From positions 1,240,001 to 1,304,000 of the forward strand of contig CBDDCH010000002.1 in NCBI GenBank assembly GCA_965226215.1: a stretch of DNA of 64,000 nucleotides, read 5' to 3'. Below the pieces are notes generated by a model. That model ran no database searches. It saw nothing but the letters and a program-made list of their open reading frames with translations, and had not been told where the DNA came from. The DNA is from G963668345 sp965226215. Lineage in GTDB: Bacteria; Acidobacteriota; Terriglobia; Bryobacterales; UBA6623. This document shows, piece after piece, positions 54,661-63,383 of the stretch. A program made the position numbers and the translations under genes. Numbering within the stretch: the stretch's first letter is position 1; each line of letters begins with the position of its first letter.

Positions 54661-54699
54661 GTCGGCTCGAAAGCCGACGCGGCACGCAAGAATGCGTGC
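54661..54699. repeat. Tandem pair of perfect hairpins
   Basis: GTCGGCT/AGCCGAC (54661-54678, loop CGAA) and GCACGCA/TGCGTGC (54682-54699, loop AGAA), followed by GCCAC. Similar double hairpins occur in intergenic regions of many GC-rich bacteria. Placed between two convergent genes, so they may also end transcription. Confidence 0.7.
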
Positions 54700-54737
54700 G
54701 CCACAGAGGCTCCCCCAACGCCTCTGGTGACGCAGCC

Positions 54738-55169
54738 TTAGCTAACTCTTGAAGTTCGGCTCCACACAAAGTCTCCCACGAGAGTGTCGATCTGGTCGCG
54801 AACCCGGCGGAAGACCGCTAGTCGTTCCTCTTCGCTGCCCTCAGCCCGTGCGGGGTCTTCCAAACTCCAATGGAGTTTGTTGGTTTCAGAAGGGAACGCG
54901 GGGCAAGACTCGCGAGCGCTGTCGCACACAGTGATGACGTCCGTGAAGGGCTCCTTCGCTAGCGAATCGACATGCTTGGAGTCGTGTGAGCGGATGTCGA
55001 TTCCTACCTCTCGCATGACGGCGACGGCGCTGGGGTTGAGACCGACGGGATTCGTTCCGGCGCTGGCGACTTCCATGCGATTTCCTGCGCGGTGGCGCAG
55101 AAAGCCCTCAGCCATCTGGCTGCGGCAAGAGTTTCCGGTGCAAAGGAATAGGACCTTGGGCTTTTCCAC
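54738..55169 (-). CDS. arsC: Arsenate reductase, thioredoxin-coupled (low-molecular-weight phosphatase type)
   Basis: 143 aa from GTG 55169. Reduces arsenate to arsenite in the cytoplasm. Motifs: FLCTGNSCRSQMAEGFLRH (Cys nucleophile in the P-loop), VITVCDSARESCPAFP carrying the two further redox Cys, and WSLEDPA. Starts 13 bases after the DUF4340 gene and is likely cotranscribed with the ABC/GldG genes. No arsB, acr3 or arsR is visible. Confidence 0.93.
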   Translation of the reverse strand: MEKPKVLFLCTGNSCRSQMAEGFLRHRAGNRMEVASAGTNPVGLNPSAVAVMREVGIDIRSHDSKHVDSLAKEPFTDVITVCDSARESCPAFPSETNKLHWSLEDPARAEGSEEERLAVFRRVRDQIDTLVGDFVWSRTSRVS

Positions 55170-55182
55170 TTGGCCCCGCGCC

Positions 55183-56445
55183 TCACCCCTTCAGCAACCG
55201 CCGCCTGCTGGGTCTCAGCTTGCTGAAGTCAGCGCCCGAGATGACGTAATACCAGTCGGCAAACCGGTTTCGCAGTTCACGGGCAAGATCTTTCCCCTTG
55301 TCGTCAGGTTCTTTGCCGTCGGCGTACTTTTTGGCCCGCGCTGCACTGTGATTGACGGTGATGAAGACGTAGCGCCGCTCTTGTTGTTTATTATCTGCCT
55401 TCGAGTCAGGCTGCGACGGCTCCGAATCGCCCGCCGCAGCTCCCGATCCACTGGAAGCGATTTCCCCAAAGCGTAGCGTGTATTGGAGGCCGTTGGCTGT
55501 CTCGACCAGGATTTCGCCTTCGTTCGAGAACAACTGGCCCGTGCGGACGATGAAAAAGCCCTTCTGCCGCAGCGAGGCAATGGATTCCATCGACAGCGTA
55601 ATCCCCTTGGCGGTTTTCAAATCCCGCGTGAGATTGGCCGGCTTGGGCTGAACGTCAACGATGCGCAGGTCGTCGAGGGCTGCGGTCAGGTCGCTCATCT
55701 TGTCGGAGTTCGGCGTGCGGCCGCCGCTCATTCTCCACTTCTCTTTCCTCTTGGTGAGCGTCACTTTCTCAAGGTTTTCCAGTCTTCCCATCCGCTCGTT
55801 GATCGAGTAGCTGTTGATGGCGACCTTGCGGATATCGGCGGCGCTGAGCTTGAGCAGGTCGGTCTCGATCCAGTCTTCGAATTTGGCTGATATGTCGGCC
55901 TCGGTCTTGACCGCGTAAATGCGTTTTTGGGATGGAACGCGCATGTAGCGATAACCGGGTTTGCCGGGCGTCTTCCTGCCGACCACGAAATCGACCAGCG
56001 CATCGCCGTTTTCATCGCGCAGGGTGACACGCTTGCCCCGCCCGGCCAGTGAGGAGGCCGCCTCGCTCAAGGGATCGATAACACCGTATTCGCCTTCGTC
56101 CTCGGCGCGGTCGGATATGATCATGTCCTTGCGTAACTCGATCAGCGCGGCGGCGGTTTTCGCTAGCCGCTCTTCCGCGTCGGCCGGGTAGCTGTGGTGG
56201 GAGGGAATCGACCACTTGCTGTCCTTGAATTCCACCTTCAATGGGCGCGCTGTCGCCGTGGCTGCGTCGTAGTCGATGACTTCGATCGTCTTGGGAGCTT
56301 GCGGGTCGGTGAAATCGGGAAAGAAGGCTTCCCCCTGATCGTCGAAGATCTCCGGCGTCACTCGGCCCGGGTCAACAATGGCGGCGGAGGCCGCCAGGAC
56401 GGCGGCCACAACGCAAAATATCGCGGTTCGTTGAAGTTCACTCAT
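55183..56445 (-). CDS. DUF4340 domain protein
   Basis: 420 aa with an N-terminal anchor (TAIFCVVAAVLAASAAIV). DUF4340 features: FPDFTDPQAPKTIEVIDYD, DNGDALVDFVVGRKTPGKPG-like block, YRYMRVPSQKRIYAVKTEAD. Such proteins regularly follow GldG-type ABC proteins; role unknown. It lies 69 bases downstream of the permease-GldG fusion and 13 bases before arsC. Confidence 0.88.
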   Translation of the reverse strand: MSELQRTAIFCVVAAVLAASAAIVDPGRVTPEIFDDQGEAFFPDFTDPQAPKTIEVIDYDAATATARPLKVEFKDSKWSIPSHHSYPADAEERLAKTAAALIELRKDMIISDRAEDEGEYGVIDPLSEAASSLAGRGKRVTLRDENGDALVDFVVGRKTPGKPGYRYMRVPSQKRIYAVKTEADISAKFEDWIETDLLKLSAADIRKVAINSYSINERMGRLENLEKVTLTKRKEKWRMSGGRTPNSDKMSDLTAALDDLRIVDVQPKPANLTRDLKTAKGITLSMESIASLRQKGFFIVRTGQLFSNEGEILVETANGLQYTLRFGEIASSGSGAAAGDSEPSQPDSKADNKQQERRYVFITVNHSAARAKKYADGKEPDDKGKDLARELRNRFADWYYVISGADFSKLRPSRRRLLKG

Positions 56446-56514
56446 GGTTCATCAACCGGTTTCCCAACTCAGTCGGCTCGCGCCAGCGAATGACCCACAG
56501 CCGCGCTCTAGATT

Positions 56515-59148
56515 TCATCGCTTCTCTTCCAAAAGCCGGTCGGGCGAGACGCCCATCGTTTCCCTCCGCAAGCGGCGCGCCGCAACGACGACAAACAGCG
56601 CAAAAGCCGGAACAGGGGGCAAGGCCACGGCCAGCAGTTTGATCGTATTTTGGATTCCCCGGATCGAGGATTCCATTTCCGCCCGGCTATTTTCGATCTG
56701 GCGCTGTTTTTCATCCTCAATATTCGCGCGGGCGACCGTCAGACGACGGTTCTCGGTCGCCTGCTGGTTGGCAATCATGATGCGCTTGGTTTGCTCGTCC
56801 AAGTCGGTTCGTTTGCGGAGCTCCTCGACGGCCTGGTCGAGGCGGGCCTGGGCTTCCTCGAGGCGCTTGTCGGCCGTCGCCTCGGCCTCCTGGGTTTCCT
56901 CGCGTCGCTGCTCCTCATAGACCTTGGTTTCGGCTTCGACCGCTTCCAGGGTACGGTGCTTACGGCGGCGCTTCCGCAGGGCGATGAACGAATCGTCCCC
57001 GGCTAGCTGGTCAACGGCGTTCAGCAAAAACGTGACGTTGTCAAAGTTCAGGGTCTCGACGCCCTGCCGGCGCAACTGGAAAAACTGCTCGCCCATCATG
57101 TCGACATCGGCAATCACGATGGCACTAATCCCGTGTTCCTCGGAAGATCCCTCTACCCGTGCTGCCAGGACGTAGCTTTCATCGTCCGGCTCGTGCGGCA
57201 GATTGGGGGCAAACTGGATACCGAACAGCGAGCGCTGCACCAGGCGGTGCCAGCGTGTTTGCCCCGAGTCGGTTCCGGTTTTGAGCAGCGCAGTGAACTC
57301 GGTCTTGCTGTCCTCGGCTGCCTTGAGCACCCCGGGGTGGATGAGCACGACCTCCTGCAGGCCCGAAGAAACAGCTTCGCCCGGGTTAAAAGGAGCTTCC
57401 GCCCCGCTGCCGGCTCCGACGAAGATCACTTCCTCCGGCATGCCGCGGAACTGGGGGTGCGGGTTATATGTATCCCAGGCGATGCGATCCGTTTGCCAAT
57501 CAACGCCCAGAGCCTCCATCAAAAGCTTCACGTTGGCCGGCTGGCGCTGCGGCACCCCTCTCGAAAACGGGTTAGGCGGTAGCTGCTCGGGCGACAGTTC
57601 GATGTTGAACGCAGGAAGGGGATCAACCAGGAGTAGAGTGGGCTTGCCCTCTTTGACATAGGCGGTGAGCCGGTCTAATTCCTCTTGTCGCAGCGTGTTG
57701 GGCAGCACCGCCATGAGCACGTCCAAGTTGTCGGGATAGTCTCTTCCAGGTGGTACGCGGACTACTTCGTACTGCTTGCGCAGCTCGGGGACGATGGACC
57801 AGTCCTGCGACTGCCGCTTGCTTTCAAAGTCGAAGCCACCGAAAAGCTTGGCTCCGGTTTCAAGCATTCCCACTCGTTTGCGCTCCGCGCGTGAGACGAC
57901 CCGCATCGAGCGCATGAGCTCATACTCGACCGGCAGGCCGGGGTCAAAGAAAGAAATCACGAACTCCTCCGGGCCACAGCTGAACGCGACCCCCAAGAAG
58001 ATTTCCGCGGCTCCCCCGGCGCTTTGCTCCCATACAGGTACCCGACGCGGGCGTATATTGAATTTGTCCTGTGCTTCGCGCGCCTCGTCGGTATATTTTT
58101 CCGTCGGCACAACGCGCGCGAAAACGCGGTCGCCGCCCATGGCGTCAAATTCGCGCAGCTGCGTGATGATGTTGTTTCGCGTCTGCAAATAGCGCCGCGG
58201 GACGTCGGGGCTGAGGAACGCTTGAACGAACACCGGCCTGTCGGGATCTATGCCCGACAGCAGTTCCCGGGTGCCGGGGGACAGGGAGTGGATTCGCTCC
58301 GCGGTGACGTCGATGCGCCAGCCGAGCCGATCGGCCAGCACCGTCGAGGCGGCGACGGCTACAACCAGTGCCACCCCACGAAACGAATAGTGACGACCCA
58401 GACGCGGCGCGTCCTTGCCGGTCGCCCAATGGCGGCGGCCCAGCAAGGCGACATTCAAGTACAGCATCGCCAGGGTAAAGGACACGAAGTAAGCTACCGA
58501 CGATAGAGAAACGACTCCCGCGGAGAGATCCTTAAACTGTTCGGTGAACGAGAAACCTTCGACGAGGCGTTGAAGCGGCCCGCTAACAATCACCCCCGCA
58601 TGATCGATGAAGACCGGTATGGCGCAAAACACGGCACCAAGGATGAAGGCGACCGTCAGATTTTCCGTCAGCAGCGAGGCAATCATCCCCAGCGCCAGCA
58701 ACGCCGCGCCCATCAGCCAGTAGCCCAGGTACGTTGAAAACATCAGGCCCGCATCAGGACTCCCCAGCCACAGCAAAACCAGAACATGGCTAAAAGAGAA
58801 CACCAGCGCGACGGTGTAAATCGACAGCGCCGCCAGATACTTGCCCAGCACGATCTCGAGATCAGTAGCCGGCAGCGTGAGCAGAAGCTCGTCCGTGCCC
58901 GTGCGCCTTTCCTCGGCCCAAAGCGTCATCGTGATCGCCGGGATGAGGAACACGAGCAAGTAGGGGAAGAAGCGGTTGAGAGGGTCGAGGTTCGCCAGAT
59001 TGCTCGTGAAGAAAACTTCCTGCCAGAAGGCGGCGACGGCGCTCAGGAATACAAAGAGAGTGATAAAGACGTAACCGGTGGGGCTGCTGAAGTAGCTCAT
59101 CAGCTCGCGCTTCAAAACGGCTTTCGGGATTCGCAAGCTGAGGTTCAT
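56515..59148 (-). CDS. ABC-2 permease fused to GldG-like auxiliary protein
   Basis: 877 aa. Residues 1 to about 245 are an ABC-2 permease (AVLKRELMSYFSSPTGYVFI, WAEERRTGTDELLLTLPATD, six helices). The rest is a GldG/ABC_transp_aux domain (RIHSLSPGTRELLSGIDPDR, VGMLETGAKLFGGFDFES, EELDRLTAYVKEGKPTLLLV) with a C-terminal coiled coil (about 735-830) and a last helix. In many bacteria these are two genes (gldF, gldG). Starts overlap with the ATPase stop by four bases. Gliding is not implied: such cassettes occur widely in non-gliding organisms. Confidence 0.92.
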   Translation of the reverse strand: MNLSLRIPKAVLKRELMSYFSSPTGYVFITLFVFLSAVAAFWQEVFFTSNLANLDPLNRFFPYLLVFLIPAITMTLWAEERRTGTDELLLTLPATDLEIVLGKYLAALSIYTVALVFSFSHVLVLLWLGSPDAGLMFSTYLGYWLMGAALLALGMIASLLTENLTVAFILGAVFCAIPVFIDHAGVIVSGPLQRLVEGFSFTEQFKDLSAGVVSLSSVAYFVSFTLAMLYLNVALLGRRHWATGKDAPRLGRHYSFRGVALVVAVAASTVLADRLGWRIDVTAERIHSLSPGTRELLSGIDPDRPVFVQAFLSPDVPRRYLQTRNNIITQLREFDAMGGDRVFARVVPTEKYTDEAREAQDKFNIRPRRVPVWEQSAGGAAEIFLGVAFSCGPEEFVISFFDPGLPVEYELMRSMRVVSRAERKRVGMLETGAKLFGGFDFESKRQSQDWSIVPELRKQYEVVRVPPGRDYPDNLDVLMAVLPNTLRQEELDRLTAYVKEGKPTLLLVDPLPAFNIELSPEQLPPNPFSRGVPQRQPANVKLLMEALGVDWQTDRIAWDTYNPHPQFRGMPEEVIFVGAGSGAEAPFNPGEAVSSGLQEVVLIHPGVLKAAEDSKTEFTALLKTGTDSGQTRWHRLVQRSLFGIQFAPNLPHEPDDESYVLAARVEGSSEEHGISAIVIADVDMMGEQFFQLRRQGVETLNFDNVTFLLNAVDQLAGDDSFIALRKRRRKHRTLEAVEAETKVYEEQRREETQEAEATADKRLEEAQARLDQAVEELRKRTDLDEQTKRIMIANQQATENRRLTVARANIEDEKQRQIENSRAEMESSIRGIQNTIKLLAVALPPVPAFALFVVVAARRLRRETMGVSPDRLLEEKR

Positions 59149-60062
59149 TCCGCTGTCTCCGGTTTCGCTGCGGGAGATACAGTCTCAGCGCTGCCGTCTG
59201 TGCCGGCCGCTTCCTTCGGCGTGGCCGGTCCCGCGGTCGAGGGGGCGTCAACTTGGGGGTCGGCCAGTGGTTTTTCTTCGGCCGCCGCCTCGGCGCTTTC
59301 AGATGAGGCTTTTCCCTGGGCCTTGCCAGTAAGCCGATGGAAGGCGTCCTCAAGACTTCCTTCCGCCGCCATTTCCTGCGCTGTCCCATCAAAAACGATG
59401 CGGCCTTCGTTGATCATGATGACGTGGTCCGCGACGGCTTCGACTTCCTGCAGAATGTGAGTCGAGATCAAGATAGTCTTGGTCTTGCCTAGCTCTCTTG
59501 TTAGTTCCCGAACGTCGCGGATTTGATTGGGATCGAGCCCGGCTGTCGGCTCGTCCATAATCAAAATGTCAGGCTCGTGCAACAGGACCTGCGCCATGCC
59601 GACGCGCTGGCGATAGCCGCGAGAGAGTTTGTGAATGCTCTTTTCGATGACTGCCTCGAGGCTGCACTGGCTAACCACGGCGTCGATCCGCCGCACCAGC
59701 ACGCCGTTCGTCAAGCCTCTAGCTTCGCCGAAAAAGCGCAGCAGCTCCCGCGGCGTCATCTCGGGATAGAGCGGACCGTTCTCGGGTAGATAACCCACCC
59801 GAGCCGCCGTTTCGATGCGCCGGCCGGCGACGTCCATCCCGGCGATGCGGGCCGCCCCCTCACTCGGGGTCAAGTATCCTGTCAAGATCTTCAAAGTCGT
59901 CGACTTGCCCGCCCCGTTAGGTCCCAAAAAGGCGGCTACCTGTCCGCGAGCGACAGAAAACGACACGTCGCGGATCGCAGCGAAACTCCCATAAAACTTC
60001 GAGAGGCCCACGGCCTCAATCATGACCCGGTCACGAGTTTCCTGCATAGCTGCGCTTCGCAA
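59145..60062 (-). CDS. ABC transporter ATP-binding protein
   Basis: 305 aa; the ATPase proper may start at ATG 60023 (MIEAVGLSKFYGSFAAIRDV). Walker A GPNGAGKST, Q-loop YLPENGPLY, signature LSRGYRQRVGMAQ, Walker B ILIMDEPTAGLDP, H-loop ISTHILQEVEA. A 65-residue Ala/Glu/Pro-rich tail follows, unusual for this class. It energises the permease-GldG fusion encoded next; ATGA overlap (59145-59148). Confidence 0.95.
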   Translation of the reverse strand: MRSAAMQETRDRVMIEAVGLSKFYGSFAAIRDVSFSVARGQVAAFLGPNGAGKSTTLKILTGYLTPSEGAARIAGMDVAGRRIETAARVGYLPENGPLYPEMTPRELLRFFGEARGLTNGVLVRRIDAVVSQCSLEAVIEKSIHKLSRGYRQRVGMAQVLLHEPDILIMDEPTAGLDPNQIRDVRELTRELGKTKTILISTHILQEVEAVADHVIMINEGRIVFDGTAQEMAAEGSLEDAFHRLTGKAQGKASSESAEAAAEEKPLADPQVDAPSTAGPATPKEAAGTDGSAETVSPAAKPETAE

Positions 60063-60279
60063 TACTTCGATTTAAAGTGAGTCCGCTTCAGGGTAGTGAA
60101 AGCGGCGTCCTGAAGTTGTTACCGCCGAGGCCGATCGGCTCCTCGGGTCGCGGCTTCCCCTCACTTTACACGATTCGACGCGGGACGCTCAAGCTTCAGA
60201 CGGGCCCAGGAGTACGCACCCCCGGCTGTGTTGAAAAGGAACTAGTCCACGGTAGCCATAAAGATGGTATTATGTGTAT

Positions 60280-60501
60280 ATGCGTACTACAGTGGACATC
60301 CCTGATCCCGTCTATCGGAGGCTCAAAGCTAAGGCGGCATTGGATGGCTGCACCGTCAAGGAGATTATTCTTCGCGTCGTCAATCAGGAGCTTGAGGGGC
60401 CCACTCGGAGAATTCGAACCCGATTCCCCTTGATTCGCGGCAAGGAATCCCGACGACTCAACATCACGAATGAGGAAATCGACGAAATCCTTCTTGGTTG
60501 A
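60280..60501 (+). CDS. Ribbon-helix-helix type antitoxin of a VapBC-like module
   Basis: 73 aa from ATG 60280 (GTG 60274 in frame). N-terminal MRTTVDIPDPVYRRLKAKAA and CTVKEIILRVVNQEL are an RHH/CopG-like DNA-binding part; the tail (NITNEEIDEILLG) would bind the toxin. TATTAT at 60268-60273 may be the -10. Overlaps the downstream toxin by 32 bases. Confidence 0.85.
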   Translation: MRTTVDIPDPVYRRLKAKAALDGCTVKEIILRVVNQELEGPTRRIRTRFPLIRGKESRRLNITNEEIDEILLG

Positions 60502-60919
60502 CATCAACGTGTGGCTGGCGTTGGTCTACGATCTCCATGTGCATCACCAGCCGGCCCGGCATTGGTTTGAGTCTTTGGCGGCCAATCAGGCTTTCTTCTG
60601 TCGCTTCACTCAGCTCGGGTTGCTACGTTTGCTGACGAACAGCAAGGTGATGGCGAAGGACACCATGAGCCAACGTGCAGCGTGGGGAATCTATGACCGA
60701 ACGATGGCTGATGAGCGCGTCAATTTCGCGGGAGAGCCCCCTGCCGTGGAAACGGAGCTGCGTCGGCTCACGCAGAGTTCAAGTGGGTCCACTCCGGTCT
60801 GGACGGACGCTTATTTGGCTGGTTTCGCCTCGGCCGGTGGCCTGACGGTCGCCACCATGGATAAGGGGTTGGCCGGTATGAGAGGGATCGACGTGGCTTA
60901 CCTGGAAGCGAGTAGGTGA
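60470..60919 (+). CDS. vapC: PIN-domain toxin (VapC family)
   Basis: 149 aa. PIN nuclease residues: Asp in FLVDINVWLALVYD, acidic/polar centre at RFTQLGLLRLLTNSK, Asp in WTDAYLAGFASAGG and TMDKGL. Expected to cleave RNA and be held in check by the overlapping upstream protein. It faces a second TA pair on the opposite strand. Confidence 0.9.
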   Translation: MRKSTKSFLVDINVWLALVYDLHVHHQPARHWFESLAANQAFFCRFTQLGLLRLLTNSKVMAKDTMSQRAAWGIYDRTMADERVNFAGEPPAVETELRRLTQSSSGSTPVWTDAYLAGFASAGGLTVATMDKGLAGMRGIDVAYLEASR

Positions 60920-60969
60920 AACGCAGATCAGACCGAGAAAGCGGCCAGGACCGGGACCGGCGTCCGTTC

Positions 60970-61407
60970 TCAAGTCGGTGCGCCTGAGGATCCTCCGTTC
61001 TCGTGGGGTTCGAAGTAATCTACCAGAACCTGCGGGAGTCTTCGATAATGTGCGTCCAGCGTCAACAGACGCAATCCGTACTCCATGGCGCTGGCGGCGA
61101 TCCAGATGTCGTTCGTGGGGATGGGCTTGCCGGCGTCCCAAAGAAAGTTCAGAATGTGCGCGTAACGCTCTGCCGTTTCGGCGGCAATGTCCACTGTTCG
61201 AACTCGGGGCGAGGCCAACAGTCGCTCGAGCAGTTCCTCATTCCTTGGTCGCTTCCGGCCGCGCCGTAAACCGGCACGCAGTTCTCCCAATACGACTGGG
61301 TTCAAGACGATCTGGTCAGCTTGCCGGACTACCCTTTTGATCTGGGGATGGCCACGCAGAAACGCGGAATAAGCCGAGGTGTCGAGCAGTACCCGCATTA
61401 CTCCCAA
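60970..61407 (-). CDS. vapC: PIN-domain toxin (VapC family), second module
   Basis: 145 aa. PIN residues: MRVLLDTSAYSAFLRGHPQI (Asp), VVLGELRAGLRRGR (Glu), PTNDIWIAASAMEYGLRLLT (Asp) and TLDAHYRRL. Partner is the overlapping upstream RHH gene (ten-base overlap with 61398). Confidence 0.92.
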   Translation of the reverse strand: MGVMRVLLDTSAYSAFLRGHPQIKRVVRQADQIVLNPVVLGELRAGLRRGRKRPRNEELLERLLASPRVRTVDIAAETAERYAHILNFLWDAGKPIPTNDIWIAASAMEYGLRLLTLDAHYRRLPQVLVDYFEPHENGGSSGAPT

Positions 61408-61691
61408 AGTCGGGGATCAATCGCGCGCTGGACCGACAAAGCTCGATCAAACTCGTCGGCGTCGTTCAGGCTCCAAGCACCTAAGAGATCGTCCAAGTCA
61501 TCGTGTACAAGTTTGTCCTTCCGACTTCCCGAAGTGGAAGCGACGCTGCGCGCGAGTAGGCTGCCTACAGCCTTGTTGAGGCTTATCCCCTCCTCGCCGG
61601 CCCGCTGCCGGATCGCACGGGCGATCTCAGGGGAGACATTTCGCAGCGTGATCGGCTTGGAACGCCCTTTTTGATTCATCTTATGAATCAT
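61398..61691 (-). CDS. RHH antitoxin of the second VapBC-like module
   Basis: 97 aa from ATG 61691 (ATG 61679 in frame). KPITLRNVSPEIARAIRQRA and GISLNKAVGSLLARSV are a FitA/RHH-like DNA-binding part; LSVQRAIDPRLWE is the tail. TGAC...GTCA inverted repeats at about 61694-61717 upstream could be the operator. Confidence 0.87.
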   Translation of the reverse strand: MIHKMNQKGRSKPITLRNVSPEIARAIRQRAGEEGISLNKAVGSLLARSVASTSGSRKDKLVHDDLDDLLGAWSLNDADEFDRALSVQRAIDPRLWE

Positions 61692-62084
61692 TATGACGCA
61701 CTACATGATGCATGTCAATCCTCTTCCAAGCCAGTGCTGTCAAGCTGCGCGAATGAAAGCCCTGGAGGCCTATTCAGCCCGCATCCGGTCCAGTCCCTGT
61801 GTTCGTATTCGTTTCCGCTCAGTGCCCGCTTTCGCGAACGGCGGGTTCGACACATCGTACCCACTTTCGATTTGCAGTCGCGTTCGGATGGCCTTCGCCT
61901 GCCACTCGCAGATCGGGCGTGTGCGGAAATCGGCAATCAACAAAGGGGATGCGCTGCTGCTTTAGGAACCGCGCATCGCCAGAAGGGTTGCGGGGCTCGT
62001 TCCCGACAAGAGCGACAATCAGCTTCGCGCCATGGGAGTAACAAAGCTGGTACATCTCCAACAACAGGAGTTCCGTGATTATAT

Positions 62085-63383
62085 GGCTCTTCCGGGTTTT
62101 AAGTGGGCGAAGGAGCCAGATCGAGTTTCCCACAGTGGAAGTAGATGGCGTTGATGAAGTTCTGTTGATTGCGGAAACCGCGCGCCGTGGCCTTGACCCA
62201 TTGAATCCTTGAGTTCAACCCCTCGCTGACCGCGTTCGTAATGCGGTGTTTCAGATACGTGAGTATGTTTTCGAGGCGAGCCGTCAACATCCGCGCTACG
62301 GTGACCATCGGCGTCAGCCGGCTGCGACTCGCCCAGCCGCGCCATTGCTCGAAGAAAGCTCGCGCCGCCGATTCGCGACGATAGTCGAACAGCCGCATCG
62401 CCGTTTCCTTCAACGCCCACGCCCGCGCCGTCTTCAAGTCGCTTTCGCGCAGCGCGCGGAACTCGCGCCAGGCGTCCTCGGAAAAGTTCGCCGGATGCCG
62501 CAGCCAAGCGTACTTCGTGCCTGTCAAACGCTCGTCGCCGAGGGCCAGTAAACGCTTGTTCTCCGCCCGCCGCACCTGGTCCACCGCCTTCGCCAGATGC
62601 GCCGCGATGTGATATTTGTCGTAAACGATCTTTTTCTCCGATTCGTCGAGATGCTCCCGGGTCGAGGCGACGTAAGGATCCCACATGTCCATCGCGACGG
62701 CCTCGACTCGGGCGAGTTGCTCTGCGCTCAACGTCTTCCAAAAGCCGTCCAGGCTGGCCTGGCGGCGTCCCTCGGCGACGAACAACACGCGCGAGCGGTT
62801 GAGATCGTTGACGACGGTGAGATAGCGATGGCGCTTGCGGAAGCTCTTCTCGTCGACGCCCAGGTAGGGAATCGGCTCTGCCGCGCGACGTTCGAGCCCA
62901 CGTTGCACGGCGCGTTCCAGGATGCCGTGAATCTCGTCCCAGCTCAGCGCCAGCAACTCGGCGATGCCTTGCTGGCTGGCTTCCTTCAGCCACGAGATCG
63001 CGAGAGCTTCAAACAGCGCGGTGAAGCGGCTGGAAGCCTCGGCCCAGGGCAGTCGCACGACGCGCGGCCCGTGCTCGGAGCAGTCGCTGCGCGGCGGCCG
63101 AGCGTGCAGGATCGTGCGGTACTGACAGGTGTCGAGGTGACGCCAGCGGCGTTCGGGCTGATGATCGTGGAGTGCGCACACGGCGCTGCATTGGCGGCAC
63201 GGCCAGCGGACTTGCTCGTCGTGTTCGAGGAAGACGTGGACTTCGCCGTCGGCTCGGCGCAGCTCCACTCGCACGACTTTCCAGGGACTTTCGATGCCCA
63301 GAATCTGGCGGTATAGCTCGCGGTCTTGCATCCCGCGAGACTACCACCGAGCCTCACTCGCCCACTAGAAACCCGGAAGAACC
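62085..63383 (-). mobile_element. ISL3-family insertion sequence
   Basis: 1,299 bp. Terminal inverted repeats of 26 bp: 62085-62110 (GGCTCTTCCGGGTTTTAAGT...) and 63358-63383 (complement GGTTCTTCCGGGTTTCTAGT...), 22 or 23 of 26 matching. Flanking 8-base sequences GATTATAT and GATTCTTT match at 6 of 8, consistent with an ageing target duplication. The single transposase gene fills it. Confidence 0.9.
62099..63331 (-). CDS. ISL3 family transposase
   Basis: 410 aa, apparently intact. N-terminal zinc-binding part (CRQCSAVCALHDHQPERRWR), helix-turn-helix region, then a DDE domain: YLGVDEKSFRKRHRYLTVVN (Asp), VEAVAMDMWDPYVASTREHL (Asp), RITNAVSEGLNSRIQWVKAT (Glu). Cuts and inserts the surrounding element. 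The 3' end lies within the left terminal repeat, which is usual for compact IS elements. Confidence 0.96.
   Translation of the reverse strand: MQDRELYRQILGIESPWKVVRVELRRADGEVHVFLEHDEQVRWPCRQCSAVCALHDHQPERRWRHLDTCQYRTILHARPPRSDCSEHGPRVVRLPWAEASSRFTALFEALAISWLKEASQQGIAELLALSWDEIHGILERAVQRGLERRAAEPIPYLGVDEKSFRKRHRYLTVVNDLNRSRVLFVAEGRRQASLDGFWKTLSAEQLARVEAVAMDMWDPYVASTREHLDESEKKIVYDKYHIAAHLAKAVDQVRRAENKRLLALGDERLTGTKYAWLRHPANFSEDAWREFRALRESDLKTARAWALKETAMRLFDYRRESAARAFFEQWRGWASRSRLTPMVTVARMLTARLENILTYLKHRITNAVSEGLNSRIQWVKATARGFRNQQNFINAIYFHCGKLDLAPSPT

Noticed and set aside
62597..63316. Plus-strand open frame of 239 codons within the ISL3 element
   Set aside because: Shadow of the transposase, which has complete DDE motifs on the other strand.
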